The position numbers and the translations under genes were made by a program. Below the pieces are notes generated by a model, which made no database searches, was not told the DNA's origin, and was given only the letters and a program-made list of their open reading frames with translations. A stretch of DNA of 64,000 nt from Qipengyuania marisflavi (GTDB taxonomy: Bacteria > Pseudomonadota > Alphaproteobacteria > Sphingomonadales > Sphingomonadaceae), in NCBI RefSeq assembly GCF_005884405.1, contig NZ_VCAO01000001.1:116303-180302 (forward strand). The letters run 5' to 3'. Positions 27,010 to 35,757 of the stretch are shown here, piece after piece. Each line of letters begins with the position of its first letter. Within the stretch, counting starts at the first letter, position 1.

Positions 27010-27192
27010 TTATTCGCCTGACACGTAGGTGCCCAGGCGGTGATGCAGGGCGTTGATCTTCGCCAATTCCTCACGGTCGTCGATCTGCCGTGCATAGTTG
27101 GTCAGCGCGGTGCGCAGCAGCCGGAAATCGGCAGTCGAGAACAGCGCCCGCGCGCGGGTCGGTTCCTTCGATGTAGTGCTTTCGGTCGTCAT
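27010..27192 (-). CDS. Small hypothetical protein downstream of aceA
   Basis: A 60-residue hydrophilic protein with a good GAGGAGA ribosome site six bases before its ATG. The C-terminal half is predicted helical (FRLLRTALTNYARQIDDREEL). It starts 46 bases after aceA and ends just before a terminator, so it is the second gene of the aceA operon. No family is recognised. Regulation of, or binding to, isocitrate lyase is only a contextual idea. Confidence 0.65.
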   Translation of the reverse strand: MTTESTTSKEPTRARALFSTADFRLLRTALTNYARQIDDREELAKINALHHRLGTYVSGE

Positions 27193-27238
27193 GGCATCTC
27201 TCCTCAGGCTGCCGCGAACTGGTTCCTTCGGCTGACTG

Positions 27239-28837
27239 TCAGGCCGCCGCAAACTGGTTCATTGTGTTGTCCTTGCCGCCCGCTTTCAATGCGGCTTCAC
27301 CGGCAAAATATTCCTTGTGGTCGTCGCCCATGTCCGAACCGGCCATGTTCTGGTGGCGCACGCAGGCTATGCCTTGGCGGATTTCCTCGCGCTGGACCTT
27401 CTTGACGTATCCCAGCATTCCCTGATCGCCGAAGTATTCCTTGGCCAGATTGTCGGTGCTCAGCGCAGCCGTGTGATAGGTCGGCAGCGTGATCAGATGG
27501 TGGAAAATGCCTGCCCGCTTGGCTGCATCGCGCTGGAAGGTGCGGATTTTCTCGTCCGCAGTGTGGGCCAGCTCGGTGCTGTCATAATCCACGCTCATCA
27601 GCTTCGCACGGTCAAACTCCGACACATCGCGGCCTTCGGCTTCCCAGGCGTCATAGACCTGCTGGCGGAAGTTGAGCGTCCAGTTGAAGCTGGGCGAATT
27701 GTTGTAAACCAGCTTCGCGTTCGGGACGACTTCACGGATGCGGTCAACCATTCCGGCGATCTGGTCGATATGCGGCTTCTCGGTTTCGATCCACAGCAGG
27801 TCGGCGCCGTTCTGGAGGCTGGTAATGCTGTCGAGCACGCAGCGGTCTTCTCCGGTTCCGGCGCGGAACTGATAAAGGTTTGACGGCAGGCGCTTGGGTC
27901 GCAGCAATTTGCCTTCGCGGCTCAGGAATACGTCGCCATTCTTGATGTTGGCAGGGTCGATCTCCTCACAATCGAGGAAGGCATTGTACTGGTCGCCCAG
28001 ATCGCCTTCTTCCTTGGTGACTGCGATCTGCTTGGTCAGGCCGGCACCCAGGCTGTCGGTGCGGGCAACAATGATGCCGTCGTCAACGCCAAGCTCAAGG
28101 AAGGCATAGCGGATCGCGCGGATTTTCTGGAGGAAGTCTTCGTGCGGAACGGTGACCTTGCCGTCCTGATGACCGCACTGCTTTTCGTCCGAAACCTGAT
28201 TTTCGATCTGAATTGCGCAGGCACCGGCTTCGATCATCTTCTTGGCGAGAAGATATGTCGCTTCGGCATTGCCGAACCCGGCATCGATGTCCGCGATGAT
28301 CGGCACGATGTGCGTTTCGTAATTCTCAACTGCGTTCTCCAGCCGCTTGGCCTCAACCGCATCGCCGCGTTCGCGGGCTGCGTCGAGATCGCGGAACATG
28401 CCGCCCAACTCGCGGGCATCGGCCTGACGCAGGAACGTATAGATTTCCTCGATCAGCGCCGGAACGCTGGTTTTTTCGTGCATGGATTGATCGGGCAGGG
28501 GGCCGAACTCGCTGCGCAGCGCGGCGATCATCCAGCCGGACAGGTAGAGGTAACGCTGCTTGGTTGATCCGAAATGCTTCTTGATGCTGATCATCTTCTG
28601 CTGGGCGATGAAACCGTGCCAGCAGCCGAGCGACTGGGTGTAGTCGGCAGGGTCGGCGTCATAGGCAGCCATATCGTCACGCATGATCTTGGCGGTATAT
28701 TTCGCAATGTCGAGGCCGGTGGGAAAGCGGTTCTGCATCCGCATCCGCGAAGCGCTTTCGGCGTCGATGGCGTTCCACGGCGATCCGGCTCCCTCGATGG
28801 TCTGGCCAAGCTGGGCAATGTCGGTCTGGTAAGTCAT
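27239..28837 (-). CDS. aceA: Isocitrate lyase (long form)
   Basis: Splits isocitrate to glyoxylate and succinate, the first step of the glyoxylate shunt needed on acetate or fatty acids. The 532-residue protein belongs to the long ICL class. The active-site motif is KQCGHQDGKVTVP, where many ICLs have KKCGH, and the metal-binding region is DADAGFGNAE-like (IADIDAGFGNAE). The ATG at 28837 follows AGGAGA, and an in-frame start at 28864 would add nine residues. The divergently placed ScfR/RamB-like gene is probably its regulator. Confidence 0.95.
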   Translation of the reverse strand: MTYQTDIAQLGQTIEGAGSPWNAIDAESASRMRMQNRFPTGLDIAKYTAKIMRDDMAAYDADPADYTQSLGCWHGFIAQQKMISIKKHFGSTKQRYLYLSGWMIAALRSEFGPLPDQSMHEKTSVPALIEEIYTFLRQADARELGGMFRDLDAARERGDAVEAKRLENAVENYETHIVPIIADIDAGFGNAEATYLLAKKMIEAGACAIQIENQVSDEKQCGHQDGKVTVPHEDFLQKIRAIRYAFLELGVDDGIIVARTDSLGAGLTKQIAVTKEEGDLGDQYNAFLDCEEIDPANIKNGDVFLSREGKLLRPKRLPSNLYQFRAGTGEDRCVLDSITSLQNGADLLWIETEKPHIDQIAGMVDRIREVVPNAKLVYNNSPSFNWTLNFRQQVYDAWEAEGRDVSEFDRAKLMSVDYDSTELAHTADEKIRTFQRDAAKRAGIFHHLITLPTYHTAALSTDNLAKEYFGDQGMLGYVKKVQREEIRQGIACVRHQNMAGSDMGDDHKEYFAGEAALKAGGKDNTMNQFAAA

Positions 28838-28985
28838 GGCGAATCTCCTGAATACATTTGGCACGTTGGCCTTGGCCCAACCTTCGCCGCATCAGAGGCA
28901 ATGCAACAGAAAAAATTACAAAATAACTTGTCATTGAAGGACGTTCCCGGCAGCAAGAGATGTAATGTTGTAAAGGATATGACAA

Positions 28986-30371
28986 ATCGCTGATGCCGCT
29001 ATTTTTGCCGGACCCGCCATCCGCCGCCTTCGTAAACGGGAGCGGCTGACGCAGGCGTTGATGGCCACGCGACTGTCGATTTCGCCAAGCTATCTCAATC
29101 TGATCGAACGCAATCAGCGCCCGGTCAGCGCGCGAGTGGTCATGCAATTGGTCGAGCAATTTGCCTTCGATCCGCGCTCGCTGCGTGAGGACGAGGCGAT
29201 TGGCGGATTGGACGGGTTGGTCAGGCGGTTCGCGGATGAACGGTTTGCCGATCTGGGGATCGACCGCGAGGAAATGCAGGAACTGCTCGCCGCCGCTCCG
29301 CAAGCTGCAGCAGCATTCGCGCGGCTTTACGATGATGCTGGCCCGGCAGCGGCGGCAAGTGATGATCCACTCGCCGCTTCCCGGCGCGAGATCGAACGAT
29401 GGCGTAATCACTTTGCCGATCTAGATCATGCGGCTGAAGAACTGGCCGACGAAATGCGCCTGTCACGCGGCGACATCGGACTGGCACTGACCGAGCGCCT
29501 GCGTGAACGGCACCAGCTATCCGTTCGTATTCTCCCGCGCGAAGTATTGCCTGATACGCTGCGCCGCCTCGATCTCCACGCGCGGCAGGTCCAGCTGTCG
29601 GAAATGCTCAGCCCGCCATCACGCAATTTTCAGCTCGCCCTGCAGTTGGTGCAGATCGAACAGCGCGAGGCAATTGACGCAATCGCGCGGGGCGCCAGCT
29701 TTAACGACGAAGCGGCACGCAATCTGTTTGCGCGGCATCTGGCGGGGTATTTCGCCGCAGCGCTGCTGATGCCCTATGGCCGGTTTCTGCGAGCTTGTGA
29801 GGCCACGGGATACGACCTCCCGGTGCTCGAACGCCGCTTTGGCGTCAGCTTCCAGCAGCTCGCACATCGGCTCACCACCTTGCAGCGCGTCGGACAGCGC
29901 GGCTTGCCGTTCTTCATGGTGCGGCTCGACCGTGCAGGGCAGTTCTCTAAGACCTTTGTCGGTGCCAGCGCGGCGCATTTCATCGAAGCGGATACCAGCT
30001 GCCCGCTATGGCAGGCGCACCGTGCCTTTGAGCGTGCGGGCGAGCTTCAGGTGCAATTCGTTGCGCTCGAACAATCGGGTGAGCGTGAGGGCGGTGGCTG
30101 GCTCACCATGGCACGCACGGTCGAGGGCAGCGGCGCACCGGGCGAGGCGCAGTTTGCCGTTGCCATTGGTATCGAGGCCGTGCTGGCCACCGATCTTGCC
30201 CAGGCGCGCGGTGTATCCCTTAGGCCGCCCGACGCCCAGCCAATCGGACCCGGATGCGAACGCTGCCTGCGCACCGGCTGCAGTCAGCGCTCGCTGCCGC
30301 CGCGCGGGCGTAAGCTGGCCTTTGACCCGATCCGCCGCGGGGCTACACCGTTTGATTTCGGCGAATCCTGA
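28986..30371 (+). CDS. ScfR/RamB-like XRE-family regulator, start codon problematic
   Basis: A protein of about 460 residues: N-terminal XRE helix-turn-helix (IFAGPAIRRLRK...SPSYLNLIERNQRP), a middle region with an IrrE/DUF955-like core (RNLFARHLAGYFAAALLMPYG), and a C-terminal DUF2083-type segment with the cysteine set CERCLRTGCSQRS. This is the short-chain fatty acyl regulator family. RamB of actinobacteria controls aceA, and here the gene is divergent from aceA. The conserved N-terminus lies upstream of the first TTG/ATG (29058), with no ATG, GTG or TTG in frame. The frame opens at 28983. The listed ATC start follows AAAGGA at eight bases. A one-base indel near 28979-29000 is the alternative. 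Confidence 0.75.
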   Translation: MADAAIFAGPAIRRLRKRERLTQALMATRLSISPSYLNLIERNQRPVSARVVMQLVEQFAFDPRSLREDEAIGGLDGLVRRFADERFADLGIDREEMQELLAAAPQAAAAFARLYDDAGPAAAASDDPLAASRREIERWRNHFADLDHAAEELADEMRLSRGDIGLALTERLRERHQLSVRILPREVLPDTLRRLDLHARQVQLSEMLSPPSRNFQLALQLVQIEQREAIDAIARGASFNDEAARNLFARHLAGYFAAALLMPYGRFLRACEATGYDLPVLERRFGVSFQQLAHRLTTLQRVGQRGLPFFMVRLDRAGQFSKTFVGASAAHFIEADTSCPLWQAHRAFERAGELQVQFVALEQSGEREGGGWLTMARTVEGSGAPGEAQFAVAIGIEAVLATDLAQARGVSLRPPDAQPIGPGCERCLRTGCSQRSLPPRGRKLAFDPIRRGATPFDFGES

Positions 30372-30455
30372 CCCGCCGTTAACCGTCTATCGCGGAACTG
30401 CGCTGCTTCGCAGGCGTTTTATGCCGCAAATAAGAATTATCGAAGGGAGTGAAAC

Positions 30456-30752
30456 ATGACTGAAGAACGTATCACCGAAACCACCACCGACACGGGCGAC
30501 ACCCACACCACCCGTACCGTAATCACCGATGGCGAGCCGCGCAGTGGCGGTGGAGGGAGCTGGATCTGGATGCTGCTGCTCTTGGTCGCTGTCGTCGCAG
30601 GTATCTACTTCTTTTCGCAGATGAGTGATGCCGAAGTGGCCAAGGATAATGCAGTGACCGAAGCTGCTGGTCAGGTGGGTGAAGCGGCCAATCAGGTCGG
30701 CGAAGCTGCGCAGAACGCTGGCGATGCCGTGCAGGATGCCGTCACCGAGTAA
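30456..30752 (+). CDS. Small single-pass membrane protein
   Basis: A 98-residue protein. The Thr-rich acidic N-terminus (to about residue 33) precedes a Gly-Gly-Gly-Gly hinge, then one membrane helix (IWMLLLLVAVVAGIYFF, about 37-55) and a repetitive C-terminal helix with near-heptad repeats (AAGQVGEAANQVGEAAQNAG). The repeats resemble the YtxH/ElaB-like amphipathic helices of stress proteins, but no family is assigned. A good terminator follows. Confidence 0.75.
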   Translation: MTEERITETTTDTGDTHTTRTVITDGEPRSGGGGSWIWMLLLLVAVVAGIYFFSQMSDAEVAKDNAVTEAAGQVGEAANQVGEAAQNAGDAVQDAVTE

Positions 30753-30774
30753 CTCAGCCTCACAAGTGTAGCGA

Positions 30775-30810
30775 AAAGCGACGGTCGCCTTGGCGTTCCG
30801 TCGCTTTTTT
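30775..30810 (+). terminator. Intrinsic terminator after the small membrane-protein gene
   Basis: AAGCGACGG pairs perfectly with CCGTCGCTT around a 13-base loop and runs into TTTTTT. A textbook rho-independent terminator. Confidence 0.9.
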
Positions 30811-30896
30811 GCATTCAGGAGTGTAAGATTTACCGACAGTTCATCTATGCACTGTAAAGCGGGTCAACCACACCAGCTATTCGTGGCCCGTAGCCG

Positions 30897-32282
30897 ATGA
30901 TCCGACTCTTCAAGCACTACATTGCCTATAATGTCGTGCTGCTATGCCTGATGGATATCGTCCTGCTTGTGTTGGCGGGGGAGGCCGCTTGGCAATTGCG
31001 GGTCTATCAGATCGGCGCAGGGGCAGGGTCCCTGTCCGGTCGGGCCGTCGAACTTTTCGGCTTTGCGATGGTGGTCTGGGTCGCCATGATTTCTGTGGGG
31101 GCATACAGTCCCGAAGCGCTGCGTTCGGTGCGCTTCGCCACTGCGCGAATGCTGGTCGCAGTCAGTCTGGGCGTGCTGGCAATTTCGCTGCTGAACTTCT
31201 TCCTTCCCGGCAGCACTTTCTGGCGCTCCGTGCTGCTTATCGCGACTCTGATCGCGATTGTGGCTCTGGTGGTAAACCGGATCGTTATGGGGCGCTTTCT
31301 GGGCCTGGAGGCCCTGCGCCGCCGTATCCTTGTCCTCGGCGCTGGCCCCCGTGCCGAGCGCCTGCGACAGCTCGCTCGCCGGCCGGGCAGCGGCTTCGCC
31401 ATCGTTGCCTATGTCGCCATGAGCGAAAGCACTGCGACCATTGGCGAAGCAGTACCGCGAGAATCAATCGCGGATCTTGGCCTGTTTGTTGAACGCGCAG
31501 GCGCGACCGAGGTGGTGCTGGCGATGCAGGAGCGCCGCAATGCGCTGCCGCTGAAGGACTTGCTCAGGGTCAAGACCAAGGGCGTGCACGTCAATGATTT
31601 CAGCAGTTTCCTGGAACGCGAGACTGGCCGTGTTGATCTCGACACGCTCAACCCCAGCTGGCTGATTTTTTCGGACGGCTTCTCGTCCGGTCAGATGATT
31701 TCAAGCATCGGCAAACGTGTTTTCGATGTCGTGGTCAGCAGCCTGTTGCTGATCGTTGCACTGCCGCTGATCGTGATCTTCGCGGTCCTGGTTAAGCTGG
31801 AAAGCAAAGGCCCTGCCTTCTTCCGCCAGACGCGTGTCGGTCTCTATGGCCAGCCTTTTGCGCTCTACAAATTACGCTCCATGCGCGAAAATGCCGAGGC
31901 GGCGGGCGTCCAATGGGCATCCGAGGATGACCCGCGTATAACCCGCATCGGCAAGATTATTCGCACGGTGCGGATCGACGAATTGCCGCAGTTGTGGAGC
32001 GTGCTCAAAGGCCAGATGAGCTTTGTCGGCCCGCGCCCTGAAGTGCCCAAGTTTGTCGCAGATCTGGAAGAGCAACTGCCCTATTACGGCGAACGCCATA
32101 TGGTAAAACCGGGCATCACTGGATGGGCACAAATCAATTTTCCCTATGGCGCCAGCTTTGAAGATTCCCGCGATAAGCTGGAATATGATCTGTATTATGC
32201 CAAGAATTACACCCCCTTCCTTGATCTGGTGATCCTGCTGCAAACCGCGCGGGTGATCCTGTGGCCGGAGGGCGCGCGCTGA
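30897..32282 (+). CDS. Polyprenyl-phosphate sugar transferase, TIGR03013 (XrtA/PEP-CTERM-associated)
   Basis: A 461-residue inner-membrane enzyme that should load the first sugar phosphate onto undecaprenyl phosphate for exopolysaccharide synthesis. Four N-terminal helices and a Rossmann-like middle (RRRILVLGAGPRAERL) precede the WcaJ/PglC-like catalytic domain. That domain opens with a re-entrant helix, KRVFDVVVSSLLLIV, and contains FFRQTRVGLYGQPF and the signature SFVGPRPEVPKF. This group is the form found beside exosortase XrtA. It overlaps prsK by one base (TGATG). Confidence 0.9.
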   Translation: MIRLFKHYIAYNVVLLCLMDIVLLVLAGEAAWQLRVYQIGAGAGSLSGRAVELFGFAMVVWVAMISVGAYSPEALRSVRFATARMLVAVSLGVLAISLLNFFLPGSTFWRSVLLIATLIAIVALVVNRIVMGRFLGLEALRRRILVLGAGPRAERLRQLARRPGSGFAIVAYVAMSESTATIGEAVPRESIADLGLFVERAGATEVVLAMQERRNALPLKDLLRVKTKGVHVNDFSSFLERETGRVDLDTLNPSWLIFSDGFSSGQMISSIGKRVFDVVVSSLLLIVALPLIVIFAVLVKLESKGPAFFRQTRVGLYGQPFALYKLRSMRENAEAAGVQWASEDDPRITRIGKIIRTVRIDELPQLWSVLKGQMSFVGPRPEVPKFVADLEEQLPYYGERHMVKPGITGWAQINFPYGASFEDSRDKLEYDLYYAKNYTPFLDLVILLQTARVILWPEGAR

Positions 32283-34390
32283 TGCCAGTGGCAGCAACCA
32301 TGACCTATATTGCCTATACCGCCGGGGCCATCATCTGTGCGCTGGCGGCGCTGTGGGTGGCGCGCAAGGGTGATGAACAGCGGATTGACCGGATGGCGGC
32401 GGTTGCCGCGCTGGCGTTGAGTGCAAACTGGTGTTTCGCCGCGGCCAGTTTCGAACCCGGCCAGCCGATCGTCCAGCTGACCGAAATCGCGCGCAATCTT
32501 GCGTGGCTGTTTGTGCTGTTCCGTCTGTTCGCCAATGATGGCCGGGACGAAAGCCTGCGGTTGGTGCGCCCTGCGGTGATCGCGCTCGCTTTTGTGGAAG
32601 TGCTCCAGCTTGTACTGGTGGTGCTTTCGCGGCGTTACGGGATCGGGCCTGAGGTGGCGCTGGTCATCTTTGAGACTTCGACGATGTTCCGGATGCTGGT
32701 GGCTATCGGGGCGCTGGTTCTGCTGCACAATCTGTATTTGGGCGCTGCTACATCATCGCGCCAGCTGTTGCGCTGGCCGGCGGCGGCGCTGGCGGCGCTA
32801 TGGGCGTTTGATCTCAATTATTACACAATTGCCTATCTGACATCTGCGGTCCCGGCAGAGATGGTGGCACTGCGCGGTTTGGCAGCGGGTCTGATCGCGA
32901 TACCCTTTGCGCTGGGGTTCAACTCGCAATCGGCTGAGCTGGAATTCCGGCCTTCGCGCGCTGTCACTTTCCGCTTTCTGTCACTGCTGGTCATCGGCGG
33001 TTATCTGGCGCTGATGCTTGCACTTGCCCGGTGGCTGAACATGCTGACCGGCGACATGGCGCGGCTGACGCAGGTTGGGCTGATCATCGCGGCGGGCGCG
33101 CTGGCGCTGGTCTGGATGCCGTCCAAGCGGCTGCGCGGTTGGTTGCGGGTGACGGCAGTGAAGCACCTGTTCAAGCACCGCTATGACTACCGCAATGAAT
33201 GGATCCGCTTCACCAACACCATCGGCCGGACTGGTTTTGACGAGACCAGCCTGCACGAGCGGGTCATCAAGGCGCTGGCCGATATTACCGACAGCCCGGC
33301 GGGTCTGCTGTTGATGCCTGAGGAAGACGGTTCGCTTGAACTGACCGCCGACTGTCACTGGAACAGTTTCGAATTGCCGCCACGCGGGTTTCCGCTGGCG
33401 CTGGCTACGATCCTTGAGCGCGAGGGGCTGATCGTCGATTTTGACGAGATCCGCGAAGGGGTTGATTACTACGGCGAGTGCGCACTGATGCCTGACAGCC
33501 TGCGTGAAGACACCCGGGCCTGGGCAGCAGTCCCGTTACAGCATTTCGACCGTCTGGTTGGCGTGGTGGTGCTGGCCCGACCGCTGGTTGCGCGCAAGAT
33601 GGATTGGGAAGACTTCGATCTACTGGGTGTGGTGGGCCGCCAGCTTGCGAGCTATCTGGCCGAGCAGACCGGGCAAGCGGCCCTGCTTGAGGCTAGCCGG
33701 TTCGATGAATTCAACCGCCGGATGGCGTTTGTGCTGCATGACATCAAGAATTTGTCGAGCCAGATGTCGCTGCTGCTGCGCAATGCGGAAAAGCACGCCG
33801 ACAAGCCCGAATTCCGCAAGGATATGCTGGTCACGCTGCGGAACAGTGCGGACAAGCTGAATGCTTTGCTTGCAAGGCTTGGCCGGTACGGGGTTCAGAG
33901 CCGCGACGCCTATAGCAAGTTCGATCTGGTCACCAGCGCGCGGGCGGTAATTGACCGTTGTGGTCGCACGCATCCGGTGTCCATTCTGCGCGCCGAAAAG
34001 GCCAAGGTCAGCGGCGATCAGGAGGCGTTTGAGCAAGCGCTAGCCCATCTTGTTCAGAACGCCATCGATGCCAGCGAGCCCGATGGCCCGGTCATGCTCG
34101 AAGTGTTCAGCGACGGGCTGAGCGGGAATGTCCAAGTGATCGACAACGGCCACGGGATGAGCGCGCAATACGTCCGCAACAAACTGTTCAAACCATTCGT
34201 GTCCTCCAAGGAGGGCGGCTTTGGCATTGGCGCATTTGAAGCGCGTGAACTTATCCGCGCGATGGGCGGACGGCTCGATGTCGAATCTCGTGAAGGGCTG
34301 GGCACACGCTTCACGGTCAGCATGCCGCTCCACGCAACGGCCCAGATGATTGAGCGCGGCACCCAGCCGCCCAAACGAGAGACAGCCTGA
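32282..34390 (+). CDS. prsK: XrtA/PEP-CTERM-system sensor histidine kinase PrsK
   Basis: A 702-residue kinase. About eight N-terminal membrane helices (to about residue 285), a GAF domain (about 310-470), then the phospho-acceptor helix VLHDIKNLSSQMSL (His near residue 485) and an HATPase domain with VQNAIDAS (N box), DNGHGM and GGFGIGAFEAREL. The His-Asp-Ile-Lys-Asn form is typical of the PrsK group. The GTG/TTG starts upstream are inside the sugar-transferase gene, and ATG 32282 fits the TGATG coupling. Cognate regulator PrsR follows with a one-base overlap. Confidence 0.9.
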   Translation: MPVAATMTYIAYTAGAIICALAALWVARKGDEQRIDRMAAVAALALSANWCFAAASFEPGQPIVQLTEIARNLAWLFVLFRLFANDGRDESLRLVRPAVIALAFVEVLQLVLVVLSRRYGIGPEVALVIFETSTMFRMLVAIGALVLLHNLYLGAATSSRQLLRWPAAALAALWAFDLNYYTIAYLTSAVPAEMVALRGLAAGLIAIPFALGFNSQSAELEFRPSRAVTFRFLSLLVIGGYLALMLALARWLNMLTGDMARLTQVGLIIAAGALALVWMPSKRLRGWLRVTAVKHLFKHRYDYRNEWIRFTNTIGRTGFDETSLHERVIKALADITDSPAGLLLMPEEDGSLELTADCHWNSFELPPRGFPLALATILEREGLIVDFDEIREGVDYYGECALMPDSLREDTRAWAAVPLQHFDRLVGVVVLARPLVARKMDWEDFDLLGVVGRQLASYLAEQTGQAALLEASRFDEFNRRMAFVLHDIKNLSSQMSLLLRNAEKHADKPEFRKDMLVTLRNSADKLNALLARLGRYGVQSRDAYSKFDLVTSARAVIDRCGRTHPVSILRAEKAKVSGDQEAFEQALAHLVQNAIDASEPDGPVMLEVFSDGLSGNVQVIDNGHGMSAQYVRNKLFKPFVSSKEGGFGIGAFEARELIRAMGGRLDVESREGLGTRFTVSMPLHATAQMIERGTQPPKRETA

Positions 34391-35757
34391 TGTCACAGAG
34401 CAAACCCAAGCTGCTGATCGTCGAGGATGACGAGGGTCTGCAGGCACAGCTCAAATGGGCCTATGACGATTTTGACGTGGTCATTGCGGGCAATCGCGAG
34501 GCGGCTGTGGCCGCGCTGCGGGCCGAAATGCCGGCAGTGGTCACGCTCGACCTAGGCTTGCCGCCAGACCCCGATGGTACGACCGAAGGCTTTGCGGTGC
34601 TTGATGCGATTATGGCGTTGAAGCCCGACACTAAGGTTGTGGTGGCATCCGGTCACGGGGCGCGGGAAAGCGCGCTGCAGGCGATTGAGCGCGGAGCATA
34701 TGATTTCTACCAGAAGCCGGTCGACATCGACACTCTGGGTCTGATTGTGCAGCGGGCACATAGTCTGCATCAAATCGAAGCGGAAAACCGGAGGCTGGCC
34801 GAAAAAGTGGGCGAGGACCGCCGCGTCTTGGGCAGCATGGTCACCGCTGCACCCGAAATGGCGAAGGTTGCGCGCACAATCGAGCGGGTGGCACCCACCA
34901 GCGCATCGGTCATGCTGCTGGGCGCCAGCGGTACGGGCAAGGAATTGCTGGCCCGCGGACTCCACGAGGCGAGCGGGCGCGGCACGGGTTCCTTCGTGGC
35001 GATCAATTGCGCCGCGATCCCGGAGAACCTGCTCGAGAGCGAGCTGTTCGGGCATGAGAAGGGCGCATTCACCGGCGCGATCAAGACCACCGAGGGCAAG
35101 ATCGAGCTGGCCGATGGCGGCACCTTGTTCCTGGATGAAGTGGGCGACATACCGCTACCGCTACAGGTCAAATTGCTACGCTTTTTGCAGGAACGCACAA
35201 TCGAACGGATCGGCGGGCGCAAGCAAATTGCTGTCGACACGCGGATTGTCTGTGCCACGCATCAGGATCTGGAAGCGATGATCGGGGCGGGTTTGTTCCG
35301 CGAAGACTTGTTCTATCGCTTGGCCGAAATCGTGGTCAAAATCCCCACGCTGGCGGAACGTCCGGGTGATGCGGTCTTGCTGGCAAAAGCGTTTTTGCAA
35401 AAGTTTTCTGCCGAAATGAACCCGCAGGTGAAGGGCTTTGCGCCCGACGCGCTGGCGGCGGTCGATGGCTGGCATTGGCCGGGCAACGTCCGTGAGTTGG
35501 AGAACCGGGTCAAGCGCGCGGTCATCATGGCGGACGGCAAGCTGGTGGCGCCGGAAGACCTCGATTTGTCTGATGGCGACGCAGACGAGAACGAGATGGC
35601 GCTCAATCTGAAAAGCGCGCGCGAACAGGCGGATCGCCGGATGATCCGGCAGGCTTTGGCTCGTAGTGAAGGGAACATCTCGAGCGCGGCCAAACTGTTG
35701 GGGATCAGCCGCCCGACCCTGTACGATCTGCTCAAGCAATATGACTTGCAGGCGTGA
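34390..35757 (+). CDS. prsR: PEP-CTERM-box sigma-54 response regulator PrsR
   Basis: A 455-residue NtrC-type activator. Receiver domain with the phospho-acceptor Asp near residue 56 (VTLDLGLPPDPDG, with an insertion typical of PrsR), AAA+ domain with Walker A GASGTGKELLA, sigma-54 contact loop GAFTGA, Walker B GGTLFLDEVGD, and a Fis-type HTH at the end (ISSAAKLLGISRPTLY). It should drive sigma-54 promoters of exopolysaccharide and PEP-CTERM genes. None of the -24/-12 promoters I looked for nearby was convincing. Confidence 0.93.
   Translation: MSQSKPKLLIVEDDEGLQAQLKWAYDDFDVVIAGNREAAVAALRAEMPAVVTLDLGLPPDPDGTTEGFAVLDAIMALKPDTKVVVASGHGARESALQAIERGAYDFYQKPVDIDTLGLIVQRAHSLHQIEAENRRLAEKVGEDRRVLGSMVTAAPEMAKVARTIERVAPTSASVMLLGASGTGKELLARGLHEASGRGTGSFVAINCAAIPENLLESELFGHEKGAFTGAIKTTEGKIELADGGTLFLDEVGDIPLPLQVKLLRFLQERTIERIGGRKQIAVDTRIVCATHQDLEAMIGAGLFREDLFYRLAEIVVKIPTLAERPGDAVLLAKAFLQKFSAEMNPQVKGFAPDALAAVDGWHWPGNVRELENRVKRAVIMADGKLVAPEDLDLSDGDADENEMALNLKSAREQADRRMIRQALARSEGNISSAAKLLGISRPTLYDLLKQYDLQA

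Noticed and set aside
28916..28985. Inverted repeats TTACAA...TTGTAA and TTGTCAT...ATGACAA in the aceA/regulator gap
   Set aside because: The two pairs have different centres and wide spacing (about 45 bases); no defined operator form could be assigned to them.
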